A stretch of DNA of 64,000 nt from Variovorax sp. TBS-050B (lineage in GTDB: Bacteria; Pseudomonadota; Gammaproteobacteria; Burkholderiales; Burkholderiaceae_C): contig NZ_JARXYR010000001.1 of assembly GCF_029893635.1 (NCBI RefSeq), positions 372,001 through 436,000 of the forward strand, read 5' to 3'. The notes under the pieces were generated by a model. It saw only the letters and a program-made list of their open reading frames with translations, was not told where the DNA came from and searched no databases. Position 1 is the stretch's first letter; each line of letters opens with the position of its first letter. Below are positions 37,210 to 44,620 of the stretch, in pieces. The position numbers and the translations under genes are program-made.

Positions 37210-37902
37210 ATGAGCAGCAGCAAGACCACGACAGCGAACAGCAGCGACACCGCCCGCGCCACGACGCGACCCGCCGAGATCGTGCGCGAGTACGGGCCCT
37301 TCGAAGGCGCCACCTCCGTGGGCGGCGTGACGCACGACGGCCGGCGCGTGTGGGCCGCGGGCGGCGCGAAGCTGCTGGCCTTCGATCCCGCGAGCGGCGA
37401 GCCCGAGCGGGTGTTCGAGCGCGCCGCGGACGCCGGCACCGCCTTCGACGGCACGCACCTCTACCAGATCGCCGAGGCGCGCATCGACAAGATCGATCCG
37501 GCCACCGGCCAGGTGCTGGCCTCGATCCCCTCGCCCGGCGGCGGCAGCGATTCGGGGCTCACCTGGGCCGAGGGCAGCCTCTGGGTCGGTCAATACCGCG
37601 ACCGCAAGATCCACCAGATCGATCCGGCCACGGGGGCGATCCGCCGCACCATCGAATGCACCCGCTTCGTCACCGGCGTCACCTGGGTCGACGGCGAGCT
37701 GTGGCACGGCACCTGGGAAGGCGACGAAAGCGACCTGCGCCGCATCGATCCGCAGAGCGGCGCCCTGCTCGAGCGGCTCGAGATGCCGCGCGACGTCGGC
37801 GTGAGCGGGCTCGAGTCCGACGGCGCCGACCTCTTCTACTGCGGCGGTGGCGGCAGCGGCAAGGTCCGCGCCGTGCGCCGGCCGCGCGCCGCGCGCGCCT
37901 GA
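37210..37902 (+). CDS. Beta-propeller protein, glutaminyl-cyclase/SMP-30-like repeats
   Basis: 230 residues; ATG 37210 has AGGAG upstream. No signal peptide; the N-terminus is Ser/Thr-rich. Repeated blades carry the pattern L(W/Y)xxxxxxxxIxxIDPATGxVLxxI (HLYQIAEARIDKIDPATGQVLASI, SLWVGQYRDRKIHQIDPATGAIRRTI, ELWHGTWEGDESDLRRIDPQSGALLERL). This repeat type occurs in glutamine cyclotransferases, vgb-lyase-like and other six-bladed propellers, but at 230 residues only about five blades are present. Enzymatic activity is not evident. It lies between the regulator and the DUF899 gene. Confidence 0.75.
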   Translation: MSSSKTTTANSSDTARATTRPAEIVREYGPFEGATSVGGVTHDGRRVWAAGGAKLLAFDPASGEPERVFERAADAGTAFDGTHLYQIAEARIDKIDPATGQVLASIPSPGGGSDSGLTWAEGSLWVGQYRDRKIHQIDPATGAIRRTIECTRFVTGVTWVDGELWHGTWEGDESDLRRIDPQSGALLERLEMPRDVGVSGLESDGADLFYCGGGGSGKVRAVRRPRAARA

Positions 37903-38046
37903 GGGCGCTCGGCCCTCGGGCAGCGGAGGCCGCACGGCCTGCCTGCCGCCCCTTCTCGACTTTCGGTTTCTCGACGAGCGCGCCGGCCGCCGGCGGGTCG
38001 CGCCGCGCCTTTCTTCACCCGCCATCCATCCAAGGAGCACACCACC

Positions 38047-38838
38047 ATGCACAGCGAAGTCATCTCCGGCACCGCCATCGCCAACCATCCCGTCGTCACC
38101 GGCGAGCAGTGGCTGGCCGAGCGCAAGAAGCTCATGGCGCGCGAGCGCGAACTCACCCACCTGCGCGACCAGATCGCGCGCGAGCGCCGCGCGCTGCCGT
38201 GGAAGCGCGTCGAGAAGGCCTACGTCTTCGACACGCCCGAGGGCCCGCGCCGCCTCGCGGACCTGTTCGAGGGCCGGCGCCAGCTGCTGGTGCAGCACTT
38301 CATGCTCGGCCCGGGCTGGGCGCAGGGTTGCCCGAGCTGCTCCTTCATGGCCGACCACACCGACGGCATGAACGTGCATCTCGCGCAGCGCGACATCAGC
38401 TTCGTGGCGATCTCGCGCGCGCCGCTGGCCGAGATCGCGCGCTTCCGCGAGCGCATGGGCTGGCAGTTCAAGTGGGTGTCGTCGTACGGCAGCGACTTCA
38501 ACCACGACTTCCACGTGAGCTTCACGCCCGAGGAGATGGACAAGGGCGAGGTCTACTACAACTACGCCGTGCGGCCCTTCCCCGCGGAGGAGGCGCCGGG
38601 CCTCAGCGTGTTCTACCGCGACGACGCGGGCGAGGTCTTCCACACCTACTCGACCTACGAGCGGGGCGTGGAAGTGATGATGGGCGCCTACCAGATGATG
38701 GACCTCACGCCCAAGGGCCGCGACGAGCGCGACGTGCCCTACAAGATGGAGTGGGTGCGGCACCACGACCGCTACGAGCCCGCCCCCGCGTCCGTCGCCA
38801 CACCCGCCGCCGCGCCCTGCTGCGCCGCGCACGCCTGA
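38047..38838 (+). CDS. DUF899 family (thioredoxin-fold) protein
   Basis: 263 residues, full length. Hallmarks are VTGEQWLAERKKLMARERELTHLRDQIARERRALPWKRVEKAYVFDTPEG, the active-site-like GPGWAQGCPSCSFMADH with a CxxC pair, and HDFHVSFTPEEM. This family is widespread in proteobacteria, mostly in soil organisms, and its reaction is unknown. A Cys-Cys pair near the C-terminus (AAPCCAAHA) may be added or trimmed. ATG 38047 is preceded by AAGGAG. It starts 144 bp after the propeller gene, a gap in which I see nothing recognisable. Confidence 0.9.
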   Translation: MHSEVISGTAIANHPVVTGEQWLAERKKLMARERELTHLRDQIARERRALPWKRVEKAYVFDTPEGPRRLADLFEGRRQLLVQHFMLGPGWAQGCPSCSFMADHTDGMNVHLAQRDISFVAISRAPLAEIARFRERMGWQFKWVSSYGSDFNHDFHVSFTPEEMDKGEVYYNYAVRPFPAEEAPGLSVFYRDDAGEVFHTYSTYERGVEVMMGAYQMMDLTPKGRDERDVPYKMEWVRHHDRYEPAPASVATPAAAPCCAAHA

Positions 38839-38852
38839 GCGGCGCCTGCACC

Positions 38853-39467
38853 ATGGCGAGCCTCTGGCCGTGGCTGGCGGTGGCGGGCATCGGCGCGCTG
38901 CACGGGCTCCATCCCGCCAGCGGCTGGATGCTCGCGGCCGCCTGGGGCGTGCGTGCGCGCGACCGCGGGCAGGCGCTGCGGGCGCTGGTGCCGATCGCGC
39001 TCGGGCATGCCGCGTCGGTGGCGCTGGTCGCCGCGGCGGTGGCCTTCGGCGTGTCGCTGGACCGCACCATGGTGCAGTGGTTCGCCGGCGCGCTGTGCGT
39101 GCTGGCGGCGCTGCTTCATCTGTGGCGCCGCACGCCGACGGCGGCACGCGTGCCGGCCGGACACGCGGGGCTCGCGCTCGGGTCCTTCGTGATGGCGACC
39201 GCCCATGGCGCCGGGCTGATGCTGGTGCCGGCGCTGGTGCCGCTGTGCATGGGCGCTGCGGGCGGCGGCACCGTCGGCTCGCTGGGACTTGCGTTGGCGG
39301 CGGTCGCTGTCCATACCGCGGCGATGCTCGCCGTCACCGGCCTCGTCGCGGCGGGCGTCTGCCGCGGGTTCGCCTTCGGCAGCCGCTGGTGGGCGGGCTG
39401 CGGCGGCGGCATCAACCCGCCGGCTGCAGGCGCGCGGCGCCCTGCGGCGCCGTCCGCGGAAAGCTGA
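38853..39467 (+). CDS. Integral membrane protein, six hydrophobic segments, unknown function
   Basis: 205 residues, starting 14 nt after the DUF899 gene. It opens with WPWLAVAGIGALHGLHPASGWMLAAAWG and a HxxH-like ALHGLHP; a second His-containing helix is PIALGHAASVALVAAAVAFG, and a third FVMATAHGAGLMLVPALVPLCM. The arrangement of His residues in hydrophobic helices recalls Ni/Co transporters or the sulfite-exporter TauE group, but I cannot assign it. The final residues (CGGGINPPAAGARRPAAPSAES) overlap the convergent MFS gene by 56 bp and look like read-through. Confidence 0.65.
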   Translation: MASLWPWLAVAGIGALHGLHPASGWMLAAAWGVRARDRGQALRALVPIALGHAASVALVAAAVAFGVSLDRTMVQWFAGALCVLAALLHLWRRTPTAARVPAGHAGLALGSFVMATAHGAGLMLVPALVPLCMGAAGGGTVGSLGLALAAVAVHTAAMLAVTGLVAAGVCRGFAFGSRWWAGCGGGINPPAAGARRPAAPSAES

Positions 39468-40656
39468 GCGCGATGGCGACCGCGCCGAGCCCGACGGCCA
39501 TCGATCCGAGGTACATCCAGGTGTAGCTGCCGTAGCGGTCGAACAGCCATCCGCCGAGCACCGGGCCGAGCGCCATGCCCAGGCTCGACAGCATGGTCGC
39601 GGCGCCCAGCACCGTGCCGAGGATGCGCGGCCCGAAGTAGTCCCGCGCCAGCACCGCATAGAGCGGCATCACGCCGCCGTAGGCCATGCCAAAGACGATC
39701 GCCACCGCGTAGAAGCCGCCGAGCCGGTTGACGAGCAGGTAGCTCGCGGCCGCGAAGGCCTGGATCAGCAGCCCGGCCACGAGCACGCGCTTGGCGCCGA
39801 GCCGGTCGGCCAGCACGCCGAAGACCAGCCGCCCGCCGAGCCCGGCCGCCCCTTCCATGCTGTAGATCGTGACCGCCGCGAAGGTCGGCAGGCCGCAGCC
39901 GATCGCATAGCTCACGGTGTGGAAGATCGGCCCCGAATGCGCCGCGCAGCAGGCGAAGAAGGTGATGCCGAGCACGAGGAAGGCGCGCGAACGCAGGGCT
40001 TGCCCGACAGGCATGGCGGGACCTTCGGCCGGACCGCCCGCCGCGGCCGCCGCGCCGCTGCCAGGCGCCGCGCGGATGAACCACACCGCGGGCAGCAGCA
40101 GCACCCAGGCACCGATGCCGATGATCAGCTGCGCCATGCGCCAGTCGTAGCGGGTGACCAGCCAGGCCGCGAGCGGCGCGATGGTCATCGGCGCCACGCC
40201 CATGCCGGCCGAGACCAGCGAGACCGCAAGGCTGCGGTGCCGGTCGAACCAGGAGGCGGTGGTCGAGATCACGGGCGCGAAGAAGCTGCCCGCCGCGACG
40301 CCCATGAGCACGCCGAACAGCAGCTGGAACGCGAGCAGCGAACTGGCGCGGCTCGCCAGCACCGTCGCGAGCCCGAGCAGCACCGTGCCCGCGAGCACCA
40401 CCACGCGCGGCCCGTAGCGGTCGCTCAGCGCGCCCCAGCCGAAGCCGGCCACGCCCATGCTCAGGAAGGCAAAGGTCATGGCGCTGGAGATGCCCGCGCG
40501 CGACCAGCCGGTCGCGGCGCTCATGGGCTCCAGGAAGACCGCCAGCGAGAACACCACGCCGATCGCGACGCAGGTCATCAGCGCGCCCGCGGCGACGATG
40601 GACCAGTTGGAATCGATGCCGGCGGGCAGAGGCCGGGCGGATGCGGAAGGGTTCAT
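39412..40656 (-). CDS. Major facilitator superfamily transporter
   Basis: 414 residues, about 12 hydrophobic segments. The family loop between helices 2 and 3 is visible (GWGALSDRYGPRVVVLAG) and again in the second half (GRLVFGVLADRLGAKRVLVAG). The N-terminal SNWSIVAAGALMTCVAIGVVFSLAVFLEPM and ATGWSRAGISSAM are typical of the OFA/monocarboxylate-like subgroup of MFS in Burkholderiales. ATG 40656 is chosen; the longer frame starts with TTG at 40683. The substrate is unknown, probably an organic anion. The 3' end converges with the membrane-protein gene. Confidence 0.88.
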   Translation of the reverse strand: MNPSASARPLPAGIDSNWSIVAAGALMTCVAIGVVFSLAVFLEPMSAATGWSRAGISSAMTFAFLSMGVAGFGWGALSDRYGPRVVVLAGTVLLGLATVLASRASSLLAFQLLFGVLMGVAAGSFFAPVISTTASWFDRHRSLAVSLVSAGMGVAPMTIAPLAAWLVTRYDWRMAQLIIGIGAWVLLLPAVWFIRAAPGSGAAAAAGGPAEGPAMPVGQALRSRAFLVLGITFFACCAAHSGPIFHTVSYAIGCGLPTFAAVTIYSMEGAAGLGGRLVFGVLADRLGAKRVLVAGLLIQAFAAASYLLVNRLGGFYAVAIVFGMAYGGVMPLYAVLARDYFGPRILGTVLGAATMLSSLGMALGPVLGGWLFDRYGSYTWMYLGSMAVGLGAVAIALSFPRTAPQGAARLQPAG

Positions 40657-40751
40657 GGCGCGCGTCCCGAAGTCGTTGAACAAAGTGAACTGCTTGGTTG
40701 ACTATAGACGCATTTCGCGCCCGGCGCATCCCCCGCCCCGGCGGCCGGCGC

Positions 40752-41585
40752 TCAGGCGGCCGGCTGCTGCGCCAGCTTCCACTCGCGCGGCGAATGGCCG
40801 CTCTGCGCCTTGAAGGCGCGCGACAGCGCGGCCTCGCTGCCGTAGCCCACTTCCTGCGCGATGAGCTTGAGCGGGCGTCCGGCGCGCAGCGCGCGCTGCG
40901 CGAGACCCACGCGCCACTGCTGCAGGTAGGTGCCCGGCGTGCAGCCCACGGCATCGCGGAACTGCATCGCGAAGACGCTGCGCGACATGCCCGCCTCGCC
41001 GGCCAGGGCGTCGAGCGTCCAGTCGTGCGCCGGCCGCTCGTGCATGGCGACGACCGCATGGCGCAGCCGCGGATGCGCGAGCCCGGCGAGCATGCCCGAG
41101 CGGGTCTGCCCGCGCTCCATCAGGTGACGTAGCACCTGGATCAGCACCACCTCGAACAGCCGGTTCAGCAGCGCCTGCCGGCCGCAGCGCTGCTCGAAGG
41201 CTTCCTCGAACAGCAGCGCCAGGATGCCGTGCGCGCCGTCGATCTCGTCGAGCGGCACGCAGACGAAGGGCGGCAGCGCGGCGGCGATGGGATTGGCCGC
41301 CCCGCCCTCGAAATGCAGGTTGGCGCAGGCGAAATCGGCGCCCTGCGCCGGGTCGGTGATGAAGCGGTGCGCCATCGGCCGCGGATACAGCAGCAGGCTC
41401 GGGCGGGTGATGCGCAGCACTTCGGCCCCGCCGTGGCTCACGCCCGCCTCGCCGCGGCGCACGAGGTGCAGCTGGCCGGTCCCGCCGCTGCCGTCCAGGT
41501 CGTTGATGCCGCACAGCGCACCCGCATGGAACATCCGCGCGGTGACGGAGAAGTGCGCCAGCAAGGCTTCGAGCCGATCGGTCAT
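40752..41585 (-). CDS. AraC family regulator with cupin_6-type N-terminal domain
   Basis: 277 residues. The N-terminal sensor (MTDRLEALLAHFSVTARMFHAGALCGIND, LYPRPMAHRFITDPAQGADFACANLHFEGG) is of the cupin_6 type. The C-terminus holds both AraC helix-turn-helix motifs (WTLDALAGEAGMSRSVFAMQFRDAVGCTPGTYLQQWRV and PLKLIAQEVGYGSEAALSRAFKAQSGHSPREW). It is divergent from the chloroperoxidase-like gene, its likely target, and is a distant paralogue of the regulator at 21.2-22.0 kb, which has the same layout. Confidence 0.92.
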   Translation of the reverse strand: MTDRLEALLAHFSVTARMFHAGALCGINDLDGSGGTGQLHLVRRGEAGVSHGGAEVLRITRPSLLLYPRPMAHRFITDPAQGADFACANLHFEGGAANPIAAALPPFVCVPLDEIDGAHGILALLFEEAFEQRCGRQALLNRLFEVVLIQVLRHLMERGQTRSGMLAGLAHPRLRHAVVAMHERPAHDWTLDALAGEAGMSRSVFAMQFRDAVGCTPGTYLQQWRVGLAQRALRAGRPLKLIAQEVGYGSEAALSRAFKAQSGHSPREWKLAQQPAA

Positions 41586-41692
41586 GAATACTCCAAGTCA
41601 AGTTTGGCGGACGTTTTATCACCAATCGTTTTGCCAGACGCCTAAAGTTCGTTCTGTCGCTTCCGACGCCAATATTCAAAAGGAAAGAAACC
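41586..41692. promoter_or_regulatory. AraC / chloroperoxidase divergent promoter region
   Basis: 107 bp. Contains GGCGGACGTT at 41606-41615, also found next to the other cupin_6-AraC gene at 22019-22028, and a degenerate second copy GCCAGACGCC at about 41633-41642. These are candidate operator half-sites. AAAGGAAAG before 41693 is a strong ribosome binding site for the hydrolase. No certain -35/-10 could be set by eye. Confidence 0.4.
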
Positions 41693-42637
41693 ATGAACGC
41701 AGTGACCCGCCTCTTCACCGTCGCCGCCCTCGCGCTGGCCGCCAACGCCGCCTTCGCCGCCGACAAGACGCCCGTGCGCCAGCCGGCGCCTGCCGTCGCC
41801 AAGAGCGCGAGCTACATCACTACCCGCGACGGCGTGCAGCTCTACTACAAGGACTGGGGCCCGCGCAACGGCCCGGTGGTCACGTTCAGCCACGGCTGGC
41901 CGCTGAGTTCGGACAGCTGGGAGTCGCAGATGATCTTCCTGGCCTCGAAGGGCTACCGCGTGGTTGCGCATGACCGCCGCGGCCACGGCCGTTCGAGCCA
42001 GCCGTGGGACGGCAACGACATGGACCACTATGCCGACGACCTCGCGACCGTGATCGAAACGCTCGGGCTCAAGGACGTGACGCTGGTCGGCTTCTCCACC
42101 GGCGGCGGCGAGGTGGCGCGCTACATCGGCCGCCACGGAACGAGCCGCGTGAAGAAGGCCGCGCTCGTGAGTGCCGTGCCGCCGCAGATGCTCAAGACCG
42201 AGAAGAACCCGGGCGGCCTGCCGATCGAGGTGTTCGACGGCATCCGCAAGGCCGAGCTGGAGAACCGTTCGCAGCTCTACCTCGACATCGCCTCGGGTCC
42301 GTTCTTCGGCTTCAACCGGCCGGGCGCGAAGGTCTCGCAGGGCTCGATCCAGTCGTTCTGGGCCCAGGGCATGCAGGGCGGTCACAAGAACACCTACGAC
42401 TCGATCGCGGCGTTCTCGGCCACCGACTTCACCGAGGACCTGAAGCGCTTCGACGTGCCGACGCTCGTGATCCACGGCGACGACGACCAGATCGTGCCGA
42501 TCGACGCATCGGGCCGCGCCTCGGCCAGGCTCATCAAGAACGCCAAGCTGATCGTCTATGCGGGCGCGCCGCACGGGCTCGCCGACACGCACAAGGACCG
42601 GCTCAACAACGACCTGTTGAACTTCATCAAGGAGTAG
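41693..42637 (+). CDS. Exported alpha/beta hydrolase, non-haem chloroperoxidase/arylesterase-like
   Basis: 314 residues with a signal peptide ([25 protein letters not shown]). Body: [40 protein letters not shown] (oxyanion hole HGWPL), [19 protein letters not shown], nucleophile [12 protein letters not shown], acid in [13 protein letters not shown], His in APHGLADTH. This is the cofactor-free haloperoxidase/esterase family; family members usually lack the signal peptide, so periplasmic export is an unusual feature. Controlled most likely by the divergent AraC regulator. A perfect 14-bp GC stem follows as terminator. Confidence 0.92.
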   Translation: MNAVTRLFTVAALALAANAAFAADKTPVRQPAPAVAKSASYITTRDGVQLYYKDWGPRNGPVVTFSHGWPLSSDSWESQMIFLASKGYRVVAHDRRGHGRSSQPWDGNDMDHYADDLATVIETLGLKDVTLVGFSTGGGEVARYIGRHGTSRVKKAALVSAVPPQMLKTEKNPGGLPIEVFDGIRKAELENRSQLYLDIASGPFFGFNRPGAKVSQGSIQSFWAQGMQGGHKNTYDSIAAFSATDFTEDLKRFDVPTLVIHGDDDQIVPIDASGRASARLIKNAKLIVYAGAPHGLADTHKDRLNNDLLNFIKE

Positions 42638-42644
42638 CAGCTGC

Positions 42645-42677
42645 GCGCCGGGGCGGCCGGCAGGGCCGCCCCGGCGC
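42645..42677. terminator. Bidirectional hairpin between convergent genes
   Basis: GCGCCGGGGCGGCC at 42645-42658 pairs perfectly with GGCCGCCCCGGCGC at 42664-42677 around a 5-nt loop. The stem lies between the stops of the hydrolase (plus) and the Na/Ca exchanger (minus), 8 nt from each. There is no T run on either strand, so termination may need Rho or depend on the very stable stem. Confidence 0.7.
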
Positions 42678-42684
42678 TTCCGCT

Positions 42685-43710
42685 TCAGGCGCCGTGGCGG
42701 AACAGCACGTAGGCGTTGAACAGGTACGCGCCCGCGAGCGCGAGGCCGCTCCAGCTCGCCAGCCGCAGCACGCGGCCTGCCGGCCGGGTGTGCAGCGCGA
42801 TCACCACCACGCCGCTCATGGCCGCGGCCGACATCACCGAGACCAGATGGATCGGCGAGACCGCCGCCAGGATCGGGTCCCGCGCGTAGAAGATGTCGTC
42901 GATCGCGAGGATCGCCACATTGAACAGGTTGCTGCCCAGCAGGTTGGCCACGGCCATGTCGATGGCGCCCAGGCGCAGCGCCGACAGCGTCACCACCAGT
43001 TCCGGCATCGATGTCACGAAGGCCACCAGGAGCGTGCCGACGAAGCTCCGGCTCCATTGCATCGACGTCGCGAGCTCGGTGGCGATGAACGGCAGCCAGA
43101 TGCCGGCCGCCACCACCACGGCCGCTGCCGCGAGACAGCGCAGCGCCGCCTGGCGCAGCGACATGTCGGGGTAGCGGCTGACGGTGCGCCCGGCCTCCAC
43201 CGCGAGCCGTGCGCGTTCGTGCGCGAAGGTGCTGCGCACGGCGAGCAGGTAGAGCAGCAGCAGGGCCGGCGTGTACCAGCCCACGTGCCCGAGCGCCTGC
43301 GCGAGCGGAAACTGCACGATCGCCAGGCCCAGCCCGGCCAGGCCCAGCATGACGATGCCGAACGCCGCCAGTCCCACGTGCTCCAGTCCCGCGCGCTGGA
43401 ACAGCGGCTCGTCGCGCTTGAGCAGGTCCAGCACGGCCAGGTACGAGAGGTTGAGCACGCAGGCGCCGAGCACGTTGCCGACGGCGACGTCGGGTGCGCC
43501 GGCGAGCGTGACCGAACTGATGCCGGTGGTCAGCTCGGGCAGCGAGGTGACGGTGGCGAGCAGCACCAATCCGATCCAGGCGCCCGAGCATCCGGTCTTG
43601 TCGGCGATCACGTCGGCATAGCGCGTCAGCAGCGTGCCCGCCACCGCGATCATGCCGCCGCACAGGACGAGGCTGGCCCAGATCAGCCCGAGGTCGCTCA
43701 CGGCGCCCAT
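42685..43710 (-). CDS. Sodium/calcium exchanger family (CaCA) membrane protein
   Basis: 341 residues, about 10-11 hydrophobic segments, ATG 43710 with GGGAGGA at good spacing. The two inverted alpha-repeats are clear: ATVTSLPELTTGISSVTLAGAPDVAVGNVLGACVLNL in the first half and VTSMPELVVTLSALRLGAIDMAVANLLGSNLFNVAIL in the second, with the conserved acidic residue in each PEL. By family it exchanges Ca2+ (or another cation) for Na+ or H+. It follows a universal stress gene and a P2-type ATPase on the same strand, which points to a cation-homeostasis operon. Confidence 0.92.
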   Translation of the reverse strand: MGAVSDLGLIWASLVLCGGMIAVAGTLLTRYADVIADKTGCSGAWIGLVLLATVTSLPELTTGISSVTLAGAPDVAVGNVLGACVLNLSYLAVLDLLKRDEPLFQRAGLEHVGLAAFGIVMLGLAGLGLAIVQFPLAQALGHVGWYTPALLLLYLLAVRSTFAHERARLAVEAGRTVSRYPDMSLRQAALRCLAAAAVVVAAGIWLPFIATELATSMQWSRSFVGTLLVAFVTSMPELVVTLSALRLGAIDMAVANLLGSNLFNVAILAIDDIFYARDPILAAVSPIHLVSVMSAAAMSGVVVIALHTRPAGRVLRLASWSGLALAGAYLFNAYVLFRHGA

Positions 43711-43726
43711 GTCGTGTCCTCCCGCC

Positions 43727-44620
43727 TCATGCTGCGTGCCTCGTCGACACGAGCACGTCCGCGCTGCCTTCGGCCAGGACGTGCCTGGTGACGCTGCCGA
43801 GCAGCAGGTCTTCGGCCGCCGAACGGCCGTGCTTGCCGAGCACGACCAGGTCGCAGTCGTGGCGCTGCTCCTGCTCGACCAGGCACTGCGAAGGGTCGCC
43901 CTCCACCACGCAGGGCGCCCACCCGCCCGGCTGCAGGCCGGCACTTTCCGCCAGTGTCTGCAACTGCCGCGCTGCCTCGGCACGCGTATGGCAGCGATAC
44001 TGCGCGAAGGTACCGGCGTCGACACCGGCGAAGCGGAGTTTTTCCTCGAAAGGTACCTGCCATGCGTGGAAGAGCAGCAGCCGGGCACGCGGCGCGGTCG
44101 CCCGTGCCGCGGCCACGGCGTGGATCGACCAGGGGGAGAAATCGACTGCGCACAGCACGCTCTGGTAATTTGCATGCGCGGCCTGGCGCACCAACAGCAC
44201 CGGGCGGGTCGTGCGCCGCAGCAACCGCTCCGAGGTGGTGCCCGGCACGAGGTGCCGCAGGAACCCTTCCCCGCGCGCGCCCAGCACCAGAAGCGCCGAA
44301 TCGCGGGCGTCGGCTGCGCGGCCGATCTCGTCGAGCACGTTGCCGCTGGCGCACAGCACCTCCACTGGCACGTGTGGGCCTTCCTGCTGGCGCAGGCCGG
44401 CGGCCAGCATGTTCAGCTGCCGCAGCGATTGACGCTCCACGTCGGCCACCGCGGCATCGCCGAGCCATCGACGCAGCGAATCGATCGGATCGGCCGGCAG
44501 CACGTGCATCAGCGTGAGCGCCCTGCCCGCCTCGTGGGCCACGCGTGCGGCGCGCCCGGCTGCATGCCGCGCCGGCGCGGACAGGTCGGTGGCCGCCAGG
44601 ATCGAGGCTGCGTGGTTCAT
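43727..44620 (-). CDS. Tandem universal stress protein (two UspA domains)
   Basis: 297 residues. Domain 1: SILAATDLSAPARHAAGRAARVAHEAG...VLGARGEGFLRHLVPGTTSERLLRRTTRPVLLV. Domain 2: QSVLCAVDFSPWSIHAVAAARA...VVLGKHGRSAAEDLLLGSVTRHVLAEGSADVLV. Both contain the G-2x-G-9x-G-(S/T) nucleotide-binding pattern. The ATG overlaps the upstream ATPase stop as ATGA, so translation is coupled. USP domains bind ATP or cAMP and modulate partners; coupling to a P2-type ATPase and an exchanger suggests regulation of transport under stress. Confidence 0.93.
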   Translation of the reverse strand: MNHAASILAATDLSAPARHAAGRAARVAHEAGRALTLMHVLPADPIDSLRRWLGDAAVADVERQSLRQLNMLAAGLRQQEGPHVPVEVLCASGNVLDEIGRAADARDSALLVLGARGEGFLRHLVPGTTSERLLRRTTRPVLLVRQAAHANYQSVLCAVDFSPWSIHAVAAARATAPRARLLLFHAWQVPFEEKLRFAGVDAGTFAQYRCHTRAEAARQLQTLAESAGLQPGGWAPCVVEGDPSQCLVEQEQRHDCDLVVLGKHGRSAAEDLLLGSVTRHVLAEGSADVLVSTRHAA

